This document shows positions 22,301 to 34,720 of a stretch of DNA of 64,000 nucleotides, piece by piece. The notes under the pieces were generated by a model. The model worked only from the letters and a program-made list of their open reading frames with translations, was not told where the DNA came from and made no database searches. Position 1 is the first letter of the stretch; each line of letters starts with the position of its first letter. The translations under genes and the position numbers were made by a program. The DNA is from Theropithecus gelada. Its lineage: Eukaryota > Chordata > Mammalia > Primates > Cercopithecidae. The DNA lies in NCBI RefSeq assembly GCF_003255815.1, contig NC_037668.1:13354059-13418058 (forward strand). The letters are read 5' to 3'.

Positions 22301-22573
22301 TTCCTAAGAGACACAGGGCAGCGGCCCAATAACGTCAGTAAAAAAAAACTTGGGGTCTAGGATTGAGGGGAGGCGGCCTTTTTAGTGGAGGAGACCTGTC
22401 ACCTGGAGGCCCAGGGTCACCCTGAGAGGGGAGGGGTCTTGCTGGGTCACTGGGTCCGGGACTCCAATTGCACACAGCCAGTGGCCTGGAGGGTCCATAA
22501 CCACAACTGGGGCAATTTCCCCCATTTCGCTTAGGGAGCAATAGAGAGGAACCTCATGGGAATTATACAGAAA

Positions 22574-22644
22574 GGTCCCACTGAGACTTGAACTCTGATC
22601 ACTGTATTCAGAGTCCACAGCGCTCACCATTACACCGTGGACCC
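22574..22644 (-). tRNA. tRNA-Gln(CUG)-like gene, probably degenerate
   Basis: The reverse strand reads GGGTCCACGGTGTAATGG (acceptor and D arm), GGACTCTGAAT (anticodon loop) and GAGTTCAAGTCTC (T arm). The anticodon CTG falls exactly at positions 34-36 (22611-22609), and the A and B boxes resemble tRNA-Gln. It has one acceptor mismatch (3-70), one T-stem mismatch, and two anticodon-stem mismatches, and only TTT follows as terminator. It is most likely a pseudogene or low-scoring copy. Related tRNA genes are, from memory, scattered through human 1q21. Confidence 0.68.
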
Positions 22645-23814
22645 TCACACTAGCTCATAGCTGGAGGTAACTGAGCTCATACTTAGCAGCCATAGTTCTC
22701 ATGCACCTATGTGAAAGCATTTCTTCTGATCCCTCAAGCAACACTGAGGGAGGTGGACCTGCGAGGGAGGAGTCATCCTCTCTCTTTCTCTCTGCCCTCT
22801 CCATTGATCAACTTTTATCATTTCATTTGCACCTCGGAAAATGAGGCAAAATCCAGTTGGGGCTTAGGGCCAGAGAAGAGCCCTTGAGGCCTCCCTCAAG
22901 GAAAACATACTCTCTCAGTTTACCAGAGCTTCCTGCACCAAGGGGAAATTTCTGCAAACAGTAGTGTTATATTCTTTTTGCCTTCCCTCTTTTCCCTTTG
23001 CCCAGGGAGCCCAGATGATTGTCAGAACAGGACTTGGGACTTCCTGGGTGCCTTGCCCCCTTCCTCCATGTAATAAATAATGGCTGACACCAAGCAACGG
23101 TGATTGGGAGGCAGGGAATCTTTCATTTTCTTCTTCATATACTTCTATGCATTTGTTTGGTTGGTTTTGGCAAGATTTTCTCACCAGAAATGGAAATTTG
23201 TTGGATTTAAAACAAAAAGTAACCAGCCATGTTTTACATTTCTATAAAACACTTAAACCAGGCCATACTCCCCTGCTGTGCCTCAAAATGAACCATATAC
23301 TGTCAAGGTCAGGAGGCAGGGCCCTGACACTTAAGCACAGTGTGTTTTCTCAGAATTGGCCAAGTTGATGCCATTCCAATTTCTCAATATACCATAACCC
23401 ATTAATTGTGGTTTTTAAAAGTGTACATGTATTTTTACCAAAACCCCAGGGGTCCAGTGTAGGTCATGCTGCTCAGCACACAGAAAGCCAAAAATTGAGA
23501 CATTGAATATTGCTGAGGAAGAAGGCTTTAATCAGGTGCTACAGCTGAGGAGATGGGAGATGAGTCTCAAATCTGTCTCCCTGATCAACTAAAGTTAGGG
23601 GTTTACATAGCAGGGAAGAAACATAACTGTGTGGGAAAAGAGGAACTGGGGAGGGGTGAGGAAGTACTCATGGTGAGTGAGGGGTTTGGCATCTCATTGT
23701 CTGGAGGCTGTGATCAGCTGAGTTTCAGGTCTATGATGCTTTTCGGGAGGGGCCTGAGAGTCCTTTCCTGAGGAAGGAACTCAGATAAAACAAATATAAG
23801 TTTGTTTTATCAAA
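22645..23814. other. Intergenic DNA, no gene seen
   Basis: No recognisable coding or RNA gene. Ordinary unique sequence. Confidence 0.45.
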
Positions 23815-23917
23815 AGGCTTGACCTCAGGAGTTTGAAAGTAGCCTAGGCTATAATATGGTGAAACCCTGTCTCTACCAAAAATACAAAAAAAGAAAAAAA
23901 AAGAAAAAAAAAAAAAG
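23815..23917 (+). mobile_element. Truncated Alu left monomer (FLAM-like) with A-rich tail
   Basis: GACCTCAGGAGTTTGAAAG to ACCCTGTCTCTACCAAAAAT, then an A-rich tail with G interruptions that runs straight into the start of the next L1. Confidence 0.75.
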
Positions 23918-24963
23918 AGAGTTACTTCCAAGATGGCCAAATAGGAACAGCTCCGTTCTACAGCTTCCAGTGAGATCGATGTAGAAGATGGGTGATTTCT
24001 GCATTTCCAACTGAGGTACCTTGTTCATCTCACTGGGACTGGTTGGACAGTGGGTGCAGCCCACACAGGATGAGCCAAAGCAGGGTGGGGTGTCACCTCA
24101 CCTGGGAAGTGCAAAGGTTTGGAAGATTTCTTTTTCCTAGCCAAGGGAAGCTGTGAGTGACTGTACCTGGAGGAGCAGAACACTCCTGCCCAAATACTGC
24201 ACTTTTTCCCCTGTCTTCACAACTGACAGACCAGGAGATTCCCTCCCGTGCCTGACTTGGTGGGTCCCAAGCCCATGGAGCCTTGCTTGCTGCTAGTGCA
24301 GCAGTCTGAGATCAACCTGGGATACTGCAGCACAGCAGGGGAAGGGGGAATCCCCCACTGCTGAGGCTTGAGTAGGCGATTCTACGGTTACAGTGTAAAC
24401 AAAGTGGTAGGGAAGCTCAAACTCGGTGGAGCCCACCACAGCTTAGCAAGGCCTCTTGCCTCTCTAGAGTCCACCTCTGGAGGCAGGGCATATCTGAATA
24501 AAAGGCAGCAGACAGCTTCTGCAGACTTAAAAGTCCCTGCCTGACAGCTCTGAAGAGAGCAGTGGTTCTCCCAGCACAGCGTTAGAGCTCCAATAACAAA
24601 CAGACAGCTTCCTCAAGTGGGTCCCTGACCACTCTGTAGCCTAACTGGGAGACACCTCCCAGTAGGGGCTGACAAGACACCTCATACAGATGGGTACCCC
24701 TCTGGGACGAAGCTTCCAGAGGAAGGATCAGGCAGCAATATTTGCTGTTCTGCAGCCCCTGCTGGTGATATCCGGGCAAACAGGGTCTGGAGTGGACCTC
24801 CAGCAAACTCCTACAGACCAACAGCTGAGGGACTTGCCTGTTAGAAGGAAAATTAACAAACAGAAAGGAATAGCATCATCATCAACAAAAAGGACATCCA
24901 TACCAAAACCCCATCCGTAAGTCAACAACATTAAAGACCAAAGTAGTAGATAAAACCACAAAG

Positions 24964-25980
24964 ATGGGGAGAAACCAGAGCAGAAAGGCTGAAAATTCCA
25001 AAAACCAGAATGCCTCTTCTCCTCCAAAGGAACACAACTCCTCACCAGCAAGGGAACAAAACTGGATGGAGAATGAGTTTGACGAGGTGACAGAAGTAGA
25101 CTTCAGAAGGTCGGTAATAACAAACTTCTCCAGACTGAAGGAGCATGTTGTAACTCATTGCAAGGAAGCTGAAAACCTTGAAAAAAGAATAGATAAATGG
25201 CTAACTAGAATAAACAGCGTAGAGAAGAGCTTACATGAACTGAAGGAGCTGAAAACCACAGTATGAGAACCTCGTGAAGCATACACAAGCTTCAATAGCT
25301 GATTCGATCAAATGGAATAAAGGATATCAGTGATAGAAGATCAAATTAATGAAATAAAACAAGAAGACGAGATTAGAGAAAAAAGAGTAAAACGAAATGA
25401 ACAAAGCCTCCAAGAAATACAGGACTACGTGAAAAGACCAAGTCTACATCTGATTGGTGTACATGAAAGTGATGGGGAGAAAGAAACCAAGCTGGAAAAC
25501 ACTCTTCAGGATATTATCCAGGAGAACTTCCCCAACCTAGCAAGGCAGGCCAACACTCAAATTTAGGAGATACAGAGAACACCACAAACATATTCATTGA
25601 GAAGAGCAACCCCAAGATACACAACTGTCAGTTTCACCAGGGTTGAAATGAAGGAAAAAATGTTAAGTGCAGCCAGAGAGAAAGGTCAGGTTACCCACAA
25701 AGGGAAGCCCATCAGACTAACAGCAGATTTCTTGGCAGAAACCCTATAAACCAGAAGAGAGTGGGGCCAATATTCAACATTCTTAAAGAAAAGAATTTTC
25801 AACCCAGAATTTCATATCCAGCCAAACGATGCTTCATAAGTGAAGGAGAAATAAAATCCTTTACAGACAAGCAAATGCTTAGAGATTTTGGCACCACCAG
25901 GCCTGCCTTACCTGAAGAAAGCACTAAAAATGGAAAGGAACAACTGGTACCAGCCACTGCAAAAATATGTCAAACTGTAA
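24964..25980 (+). pseudogene. L1 ORF1 remnant
   Basis: Begins MGRNQSRKAENSKNQNAS. Open to 25266 (TGA), then 25330-25566 (stopped by TAG), then a gap, then 25761-25978 in a shifted frame. The DYVKRPSLHLIGVHES segment of the RRM is recognisable. Non-functional. Confidence 0.88.
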
Positions 25981-26043
25981 AGACCATCTACGCTATGAAG
26001 AAACTGCATCAATTAATGGGTGAAATAACCAGCTAGTATCATA

Positions 26044-29000
26044 ATGACAGGATCAAATTCACACATAACAATATTAACCTTAAATGTAAATGGGCTAAAT
26101 GCCCCAATTAAAAGACACAGACTGGCAAATTGGATAAACAGTCAAGACCCATTGGTGTACTGTATTCAGGAGACCCATCTCACATGCAAAGACACGCAGA
26201 GGCTCAAAATAAAGGGATGGGGGAAGATCTACCAAGCAAATGGAAAGCAAAAAAAAGCAGGGGTTGCAATCCTAGTCTCTGATAAAACAGACTTTAAACC
26301 AACAAAGATCAAAAGAGACAAAGAAGGCCATTACATAATGGTAAAGGGATCAATTCAACAAGAAGAGCTAACTATCCTAAATATATATACATCCAATACA
26401 GGAGTACCCAGATTCATAAAGCAAGTCCTGAGAGACCTAAAAAGAGATGTAGACTCCCCACAATAATAATGGGAGACTTTAACACCCTACTGTCAACATT
26501 AGACAGACCAACGGGACAGAATGTTAAAAAGGATATCCAGGAATTGAACTCGGCTCTACACCAAGCAGACCTAACAGACATCTACAGAACTCTCCACCCC
26601 AAAGCACCAGAATATACATTCTTCTCAGCACCACATTGCACTTATTCCAAAATTGACCACATAGTTGGAAGTAAAGCACTCCTCAGAAAATATAGAAGAA
26701 CAGACATCACAACAAACTGTCTCTTAGACCACAATGCAATCAAATTAGAACTCAGGATTAAGAAACTCATTCAAAACCGCACAACTACATGGAAACTGAA
26801 CAACTTGCTCCTGAATTACTACTGGGTAAATAGCGAAATGAAGGCAGAAATAAAGATGTTCTTTGGAACCAATGAGAACAAAGACACAACATACCAGAAT
26901 CTCTGGGACACATTTAAGGCAGTGTGTAGAGGGAAATTCATCGCACTAAATGGCCACAAGAGAAAGCAGGAAAGATCTAAAATAGCCACCCTAACATCAC
27001 AATCAGAAGAACTAGAGAAGCAAGAACAAACAAATTCAAATGCTAGCAGAAGGCAAGAAATAACTAAGATCTGAGCAGAACTGAAGGAGATAGAGACACA
27101 AAAAACCCTTCAAAAAATCAATGAATCCAGGAGCTGATTTTTTGAAAAGATAAACGAAATAGATAGACCACTAGCAAGACTCATAAAGAAGAAAACAGAG
27201 AAGAATCAAATAGATGCAATAAAAAATGATAACGGGGATATCACCTCCAATCCTACAGAAATACAAACTACCATCAGAGAATACTATAAACACCGCTATG
27301 CAAATAAACTAAAAAATCTAGAAGAAATGGATAAATTCCTGGATACACACACCCTCCCAAGACTAAATAAGGAACAATTCAAATCCCAGAATAGACCAAA
27401 AACAGGTTCTGAAGTTGAGGCAATAATTAATAGCCTACCAAGCAAAAAAATTCCAGGACCATACAGATTCATAGCCGAATTCTACCAGAGGTACAAAGAG
27501 GAGCTGGTACTATTCCTGCTGAAACTATTCCAATCAACAGAAAAAGAAGGAATCCTCCCTAACTCATTTTATGAGGCCAGCATCATCCTGACACCAAAGC
27601 CTGGCAGAGACAAAATGAAAAAAGATAAATTTAGGCCAATAACCCTAATGAACATAGATGTGAAAATCCTCAATAAAATACTGGCAAACTGAATCCAGCA
27701 GTACATCAAAAAGCTTACCCACCATGATGAAGTCAGCTTCATCCCTGGGATGCAAGGCTGGTTCAACATAATCAAATCAATAAATGTAATCCATCACATA
27801 AACAGAACCAATGACAAAAACCACATGATTCTCTCAATAGATGCAGAAAACGCCTTTGACAAAATTCAACAGCCCTTCATGCTAAAAACTCTCAATAAAT
27901 TCGGTATTGATGGAACGTATCTCAAAATCATAAGAGCTATTTATGACAAACCCACAGCCAATATCATACTGAATGGGCAAAAACTGGAAGCATTCCCTTT
28001 GAAAACTGGCACAAGACAGGGATGCCCTCTCTCACCACTCCTATTCAACATAGTGTTGGAAGTTCTGGCCAGGGCAATCAGGCAGGAGAAAGAAATAAAG
28101 AGTATTCAATTAAGAAAAGAGGAAGTCAAATTGTCTCTGTTTGCAGATGACATGATTGTATATTTAGAAAACCCCATCGTCTCAGCTCAAAATCTCCTTA
28201 AGCTGATAAGCAACTTCAGCAAAATCTCAGGATACAAAATCAATGTGCCAAAATTACAAGCGTTCCTATACACCAATAACAGATAAACAAAGAGCCAATC
28301 ATGAGTGAACTCCCATTCACAATTAGTAAAAGAGAATAAAATATCTAGGAATCCAACTTATAAGGGATGTGAAGGACCTCTTCAAGGAGAACTACAAACC
28401 ACTGCTCAACAAAATAATAGAGGACATAAACAAATGGAAGAACATTCCATGCTCATGGATAAGAAAAATCAATATCATGAAAATGGCCATACTGCCCAAG
28501 ATAATTTATAGATTTAATGCTATCCCCATCAAGCTACCAGTGACTTTTTTCACAGAATTGGAAAAAAACTACTTTAAAGTTCATATGGAATCAAAAAGAG
28601 CCCACATTGCCAAGACAATCCTAAGCCAAAAGAACAAAGCTGGAGGCATCATGCTACCTGACTTCAAACTATACTACAAGGTTACAGTAACCAAAACAGC
28701 ATGGTACTGGTACCAAAACAGAGATATAGACCAATGGAACAGAACAGAGTCCTCAGAAATAACACCACACATCTGCAACCATCCGATATTTGACAAACCT
28801 GACAAAAACAAGCAATGGGGAAAGGATTCCCTATTTAATAAATGGTGCTAGAAAACTAGCTAGCCATATGTAGAAAGCTGAAACTGGATCCATTCCTTAC
28901 ACCTCACACAAAAATTAACTCAAGATGGATTAAAGACTTAAATGTAAGAAGTAACACCATAAAAACCCTAGAAGAAAACCCAGGAAATGCCATTCAGGAC

Positions 29001-30066
29001 ATAGGCATGGGCAAAGACTTCATGATTAAAACACCAAAAGCAATGGCAACAAAAGCCAAAATTGACAAATGGGATCTAATAAACTCAAGAGCTTCTGCAC
29101 AGCAAAAGAAACTATCATGAGAGTGAACAAGGAACCTATGGAATGGGAGAAAATTTTTGCAATCTATCCATCTGACAAAGGGCTAATATCCAGAATCTAC
29201 AAAGAACTCAAACAAATTTACAAGAAAAAAACAAACAACCCCATCAAAAATTGGGCAAAGGATATAAACAGACACTTCTCAAAAGAAGACGTTTACTCAG
29301 CCAAGAGATATATGAAAAAATGCTCATCATCACTGGTCAAATGCAAATGCAAATCAAAACCATTCACATGGTAATTTATAGATTCAATGCTATCCCTATC
29401 AAGCTACCAGTGACTTTCTTCACAGAATTGGAAAAAACTATTTTAAAGTTCATATGGAACCAAAAAAGAGCCCGCATTGCCAAGACAATCCTAAGCAAAA
29501 AGAACAAAGCTGGAGGCATCATGCTACCTGACTTCACAGAAATGCAAATCAAAACCATATCAAAACAATGAGATACCATTCATGCCAGTTAGAATGACGA
29601 TCACTAAAAAGTCAGGAAACAACAGATGCTGGAGAGGATGTGGAGAAATAGGAACGCTTTTACACCATTGGTGGGAGTATAAATTAGTTCAACCATTGTG
29701 GAAGACAGCGTGGCAATTCCTCAAGGATCTAGAACTAGAAATACCATTTGACCCAGCTATCCCATTACTCGGTATATACCCAAAGGATTATAAATCATGC
29801 TGCTATAAAGACACACACACATCTATGTTTATTGCGGCACTATTCACAATAGCAAAGACTTGGAACAAACCCAAACGTCCATCAATAATAGACTAGATAA
29901 AGAAAATGTGGCACATATACACCAAGGACTACTATGCAGCCATAAAAAAGGATGAGTTCATGTCTTTTCAGGGTCATGGATGAAGCTGGAAACCATCATT
30001 CTCAGAAAAATATCACAAGGACAGAAAACCAAACTCTACACGTTCTCACTCTTAAGTGGGAGTTGA
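26044..30066 (+). pseudogene. L1 ORF2 remnant with internal duplication
   Basis: Starts MTGSNSHITILTLNVNG. Endonuclease pieces are at 26044-26466 and 26469-27074 (MGDFNTLLSTLDR, SAPHCTYSKIDHIVGS). RT pieces at 27327-27692 and 27750-28286 include TGTRQGCPLSPLLFN and FADDMIVY (from 28139). Then come 28369-28851 and a C-terminal piece at 29582-29896 (NNRCWRGCGEIGTLLHHWW). The Cys-rich region is separated from the thumb by an inserted copy of an earlier ORF2 segment (29364-29543). At least eight lesions. Confidence 0.9.
29346..29562 (+). repeat. Internal ORF2 segment inserted between 18-bp direct repeats
   Basis: The stretch from GTAATTTATAGATTCAATGC to GCTACCTGACTTCACAG repeats ORF2 sequence already present at about 28500-28665. 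It is flanked by AAATGCAAATCAAAACCA on both sides (about 29345-29362 and 29544-29561), where a normal L1 has this motif once. Confidence 0.85.
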
Positions 30067-30270
30067 CACAGGGACACAGGGAGGGGAACATCACACACCA
30101 GGGCCTGTTGTGGGGTGGGGGGCTGGGGGAGGGATAGTGTTAAGAGAAATACCTAATGTAAATGACAAGTTGATGGGTGCAGCAAGCCAACATGGCACAT
30201 GTATACCTATGTAACAAACCTGCACATTGTGCACATATACCATAGAGCTTAAAGTATTAAAAAAAAAAAG

Positions 30271-31685
30271 ATTATTTCTTTGAATAAGCGTTCTACTCTT
30301 TGCACCTTCTCAATCCCCTCTTTAAGGCCAATGAATCTTTGATTTTCCCTTTTGAGGCCCTCCTCTAGATCTCTTAAACATTCTGTGTTCCTTCTCATTC
30401 TTTTTTCTCCTCTGACTGTATTTTCAAATAGCTTGTTTTCATGCTCACTAATTCTTTCTTCTGCTTGATCAGCTCTACTGAGACCCACTAATGCATTTTC
30501 CCGCTCCAGGATCTGTTTGATTTTTTTTTATTACTTCAGTATCCTTGTTAAATTTCTGATATATTTCTGAATTGTTTCTCTGTGTTTTCTTGAAGTTCAC
30601 TTAGCTTTCTCAAAAATAGCTATTCTGAATTCCCTGACAGGTTATACATCTCCATCTCTCCAGGCTTGGTCACTGGGTGCCTTACTTGGTCCATTTGTTG
30701 AGGTCATATTGACTTCAATGTTATCGATGTTTGTCAATATCTGGGCATTGAAGGATAAGGTATTTATTTCAGCCTTTGCAGTCAGGTCTTGTTTGTACCT
30801 GCCCTTCAGAGGACCTTCCAGGAATTCAAAGTGGGCTGATGAGTTCTCTAAGCCAGTGATCACTGCAGCCATGTTTGTACTACAGGGCACCCTAGGCCCA
30901 GGTACACTGCAATTCTTACAGATTCCTAGGTCCCCAGCCCTGTAGACTTGGGGGAGATCGTGGATTATTCTCTGCATTCCCAGGTAAAGCCCCTAGCTTA
31001 CTTCCCTTTCTTTCCCCCAAGCAAAAGGAATCTGTCTTCAGGCTGCACTGCCTGGAGTGTGGGGAGGGGTGATACAGGCATTCCCATAGCTGCTGCAGCT
31101 GCTGCCGTCATACTGGCTCACACCCCAAGTCCAGGGTCTTCCAGATCTATGCAGCATCAGGGCTTGCCCAAGGACTGCGGTGACTACAGCCTGCCTGCCA
31201 CTGAAATTTATTTGAAGCCTAAGAAATTTCCGGTGATAAGGCTGGCCAGAATTTTGGTGGGTTCTTCCTCCTGGGGCAGCTGATTCCCTTGTGGCCCAGG
31301 GTGGGTCTAAATGCTTCTTTTGTGGGCACCAGCCCGGAATCAAGTGCTGTGGGGTTCTGTCTAGTACGGTGTGTCACTATGGCAAGACTGGTACTAAGTT
31401 TCAATATAAAGTCCCACACTTTCCCCCTTGTCCCCAACCCATTAGATTCTCTCTTGGAGATGCATTTCCTGTGGTTGGGGGAGAGGTGTCATAGGCAATG
31501 CAAGACTGTCCTTCCTCCTTTCTTCAATCATCTTTTTTTGTTATCATGTTAAAAGCAGGTGCTGTGATCTCTCACTTGGTTAGCTCTTGTGAAAGTGTTT
31601 TCTTGCATAGACAATTGTTCAATTTGATGTTCCTTCGGGGCGACCATTGCTGGAGAATTCTATTCTACCATCTTACTCTACCTTC
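30271..31685 (-). mobile_element. Old L1M, 5' UTR and start of ORF1
   Basis: The reverse strand runs from AGTAAGATGGTAGAATAG (31676-31659, an L1 5' end) through a 5' UTR into ORF1. A coiled-coil-like frame is open at 30488-30249 (RMRRNTECLRDLEEGLKRE). It is cut at 30270 by the end of the younger L1. The rest of this element is not found on the other side of that L1. Confidence 0.75.
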
Positions 31686-31894
31686 TACCTATTTATTTTT
31701 TAAATGTGTCTAGTAAATAATTGTGAAGTGATAGCTTTATTTTAATCTTGGGGATCCAAAGTATGTAGCTAAGATCTTTTCCCAAGGAATATTTAAAAAA
31801 TTTTATATCAATGTTAATGGAATGACATACTTTTTGATTCAAGGTTCTTAAATGTAGTTTTAGTTTTGATTCAATGTTATAGAACACTGTTTTT

Positions 31895-32055
31895 TTAAAC
31901 TGTGATCTGCAGCCCACATGTAATGGAATCACCTGGGGTGCTTATATTAAAAAATGCAGATTCTAGGGCTCACACCAACTAAATCTCCTGGGATTGGAGA
32001 CCAGCAGGTAGCTCCTATAATCTCCACAGCTGCTTCTAAGGCACACCAAGTTTAA
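31895..32055. mobile_element. MER5A-like hAT DNA-transposon fragment
   Basis: TGGAATCACCTGGGGTGCTT and ATGCAGATTCTAGGGCTCAC match the general pattern of the MER5/Charlie short elements. Diverged and non-coding. Confidence 0.6.
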
Positions 32056-33814
32056 GAAGCATTCTTTCATATTTTCAGACAGAATTCTTACAAAATGACA
32101 AAGAAGGAAAATCTTAATCTTTTAAAGTTAGAGTTCGGGCGTTAGACTGTGCACTTCTTCAACACAGTTTGTCTTTCCCATTTTCCCTTTCCAGTTCTTT
32201 ATACTGTCAAGGGATTGGGGCAGAAATGGGAAACAAAGCAGCAAAAGAAAAACTATTTATTTCTTTATACACATTTTGCTTTAATAATCACCAAAAAGAC
32301 TTTCATTTTCTGTCACCCACCCTGTCCACCGGTTATGTTGGCCTTCAATATATGGCGATAGCAACATATATAAATCTATATCATACATTTATACACACAA
32401 CACATTCTACCAGCACTGTGAAGACACAGACTAGGCTCTATGAGGCTGGGGGCCTCTCCCATGCCACTTAAAAACGAGCACAGGTTTGCTCTATGCAAGA
32501 ATTTCAACAGAATTTGTCTGGCCATCAGTCCCCAATTTCCCCGAGGTAAGACAGGATGACAAAATGGGACAGCATATTTGAAGTGAGGTCAGTCCAATTT
32601 GGATACCATAGAAGAAAAGAAATCGGATGTGCTAGGTTAAGCCTGAGATGGTATCTGGGAAGTCACCACATTCATGATGTGAACTCAAAGAACGCAGGTG
32701 CTACAGTGCAGACCAAAGCCCAGCCTGACTTGACCCAACAGGGTCAGGTGTGGATCTGTGAGTAGTGCTCACTGAGCTCCGCCAGCAGTGTCTGGCAGGG
32801 CACCGCTGCTCAGTAGTGTGCTTTTAGAACCTGCCAGAGGAGCTCCAGCATTGGGACCACGTGCCCCATTTATCGGAATCAGGGTCCTATATCCACTGAG
32901 CTTTCCATCTCAGGACAGCTGATGAGGCAGAAATGTGCTGTTGCTAGTTCCCAAGCTGCTGGGGCTGTTGAGAAGCAGTACCACAAACTCTTCTATGCAA
33001 ACTACGCATCTTCTGCTTAGTGCTGGGCCAGGTGGACCTTGGCTAACGGTATTCCATAGCTCTCAGAAAGGCTTTCTGGCTTTCTCCCAGCTCCACCAGG
33101 ATACATCTCTGACTCCCTCTTCTGGACCCTCCGGTGGACTTGGAGGAACGAGGCCCAGATGCTCCTCAGCAGATAGGTAGCTGCACAAAAGGGGGACAGG
33201 CCCGCCTTTCCTGCTGTTGTAAGGACTTCTGGTGGCTGTGCTTCTTGCATGGTGCCTGGAAGGCAAGGGTCACAAGACTGGAGTACATGACAGAGCCCTT
33301 AGGGATTTCACCTGCAGACAAAAATAAAACAATCCAAATCAGTGTATATTGCCAGGCCCTACTGATGACTACCTGAAGCTGCAGTGAGAGCTACAGGGTG
33401 ACCAAAGTCAGGAGCATGGTGAGAGCCAGTTAAGAGGATGAGCTAAGAGCATGCGCTGCAGTCTGGAGAAGCAACAGGTGCCCGAGGTTACGGGGAGCCT
33501 CCCCACCTCCCTGTGTGCTGAGATCCCTACTCCAATTCACTGCACACTGGGTGGCTGGATCCTACCACTGCCTCTTTAGGGGCCAGGTGACTCTCCAAAT
33601 CAGTTTGTCTCAGCAGAAAGAGGCCTTTGCCATCTCCACCCGAGAAAGAAGTGCTTAGCATGAAACATGCACATATAGAAACAGCCTGTTGTAGGAAGAA
33701 GAGGACATTTTGTGGGGAAGTCCTCTGTTAAGTTTATGTCCGGTCGCCATAATGAGGGTGTGGAGGGACCAAGTCCACAAGGACCTCAAAGCTCAACTAA
33801 GTCCAGTTCCATCT
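32056..33814. other. Intergenic DNA, no gene recognised
   Basis: Contains short open frames on both strands at 32.9-33.4 kb (GC-richer) that I cannot assign to any protein family. No splice or promoter pattern that I trust. Confidence 0.4.
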
Positions 33815-33930
33815 TTGACAGATGAGGGTGCAGCAGTCTCACAGAGACTAAGGGACAAGCCGAAGCCACAGGACAGTTAGTGATAAGCCAGGGATTAGAA
33901 CCGAGGCCTCGGGTCCTTTCCAGTGATCTA
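33815..33930 (+). mobile_element. MIR fragment
   Basis: GACAGATGAGGGTGCAGCAG, GGGACAAGCCGAAGCCAC and CCAGGGATTAGAACCGAGGC match the MIR core in forward orientation. Confidence 0.75.
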
Positions 33931-33969
33931 TGGGAGGTGGAGGGGAAAGTTTCCACACTGGAGAAAGCC

Positions 33970-34065
33970 AGTGGATACCAGAGACTTTTGGGTTACCTTT
34001 TAGTGGATACTAGAGACTTTTGGGTTACCTTTTAGTGGATACTAGAGACTTTTGGGTTACCTTTT
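33970..34065. repeat. Three tandem copies of a 32-bp unit
   Basis: AGTGGATACTAGAGACTTTT GGGTTACCTTTT repeats at 33970, 34002 and 34034. The first copy has one substitution (ACC for ACT); the other two are identical. Confidence 0.95.
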
Positions 34066-34398
34066 CTGGGACAGGAATAAGGCTTTACAGAGGCAATCCT
34101 GTAAGTGTTGCTCTAAAGAGGCTCAGGAAAGAGAAGAATTTTCAGAGAAAAACAAAAGGGAATTAGTTGGGGGGCGGGGAAAGAGCAAGTTAAACTGGCC
34201 CAAGCCATTTTCACACTGTGGAGATCAACATTCTCTCAGGTTAGGGTTCAGAAACATTTCTAGGAATATGCTCAATTGCTTATGGCAAAGCTTTGTAGTC
34301 CACGTTAAAAGGTTTAGTTTCTGATTTTTAAACCATTTCATATACCTCAAGTTTTTCTTCAAAGCACTTCCTAGGGAATGATTAACACTTAGTGTTTT

Positions 34399-34705
34399 GT
34401 TTTGTTTTGCTTTGTTTTGTTTTTTGAGATGGAGTCTCGTTTTGTGGCCCAGGCTAGAGTGCAGTGGCCGGATCTCGGCTCACTGCAAGCTCCACCTCCC
34501 GGGTTCATGCCATTCTCCTGCCTCAGTCTCTGAGTAGCTGGGACTACAGGCGCGCACCACCATGCCCTGCTAATTTTTTGTATTTTTAGTAGAGACGGGG
34601 TTTCACCATGTTAGCCAGGATGGTCTCGATCTCCTGACCTCATGATCCACCCGCCTGGGCCTCCCAAAGTGCTGGGATTACAGGCGTGAGCCAGTGTGCC
34701 CTGCG
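34399..34705 (-). mobile_element. AluY-type SINE with perfect target-site duplication
   Basis: Reverse orientation, beginning with a (TTTTG)n tail. It contains GTGGCCGGATCTCGGC, the Old World monkey-type variant. It is flanked by AACACTTAGTGTTTT at 34384-34398 and 34706-34720 (15 bp, perfect). Confidence 0.94.
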
Positions 34706-34720
34706 AACACTTAGTGTTTT

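Larger units (their letters stand above)
18390..22570. other. Unique intergenic DNA, no protein gene recognised
   Basis: Mostly single-copy sequence. It becomes GC-richer at 20.5-22.5 kb, where several short open frames exist on both strands, but none resembles a known protein or has a convincing splice context. There is a MIR relic near 19290-19380 and a TA/TG-rich tract near 19965-20006. Confidence 0.45.
23918..30270 (+). mobile_element. Near-full-length L1 (LINE-1), disabled
   Basis: Starts near CTTCCAAGATGGCCAAATAGG and ends in an A-tail at about 30258-30270. Order: 5' UTR (23918-24963), ORF1 (24964-25980), ORF2 (26044-30066), 3' UTR with the usual G-rich tract (30113-30135). It carries many stops and frameshifts, a small deletion-type lesion near 29084, and an extra ORF2 segment inserted at about 29364-29543. 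No clear target-site duplication is seen: left flank is an Alu tail, right flank an unrelated old L1. Confidence 0.93.

Noticed and set aside
30249..30488. Coiled-coil open frame on the reverse strand as a possible host gene
   Set aside because: The surrounding 1.4 kb matches an old L1 5' region, so it is a decayed L1 ORF1.
32935..33376. Open frames in both directions near 33 kb as a possible exon
   Set aside because: I could not match any reading frame to a family, and stops or poor splice sites limit each of them.
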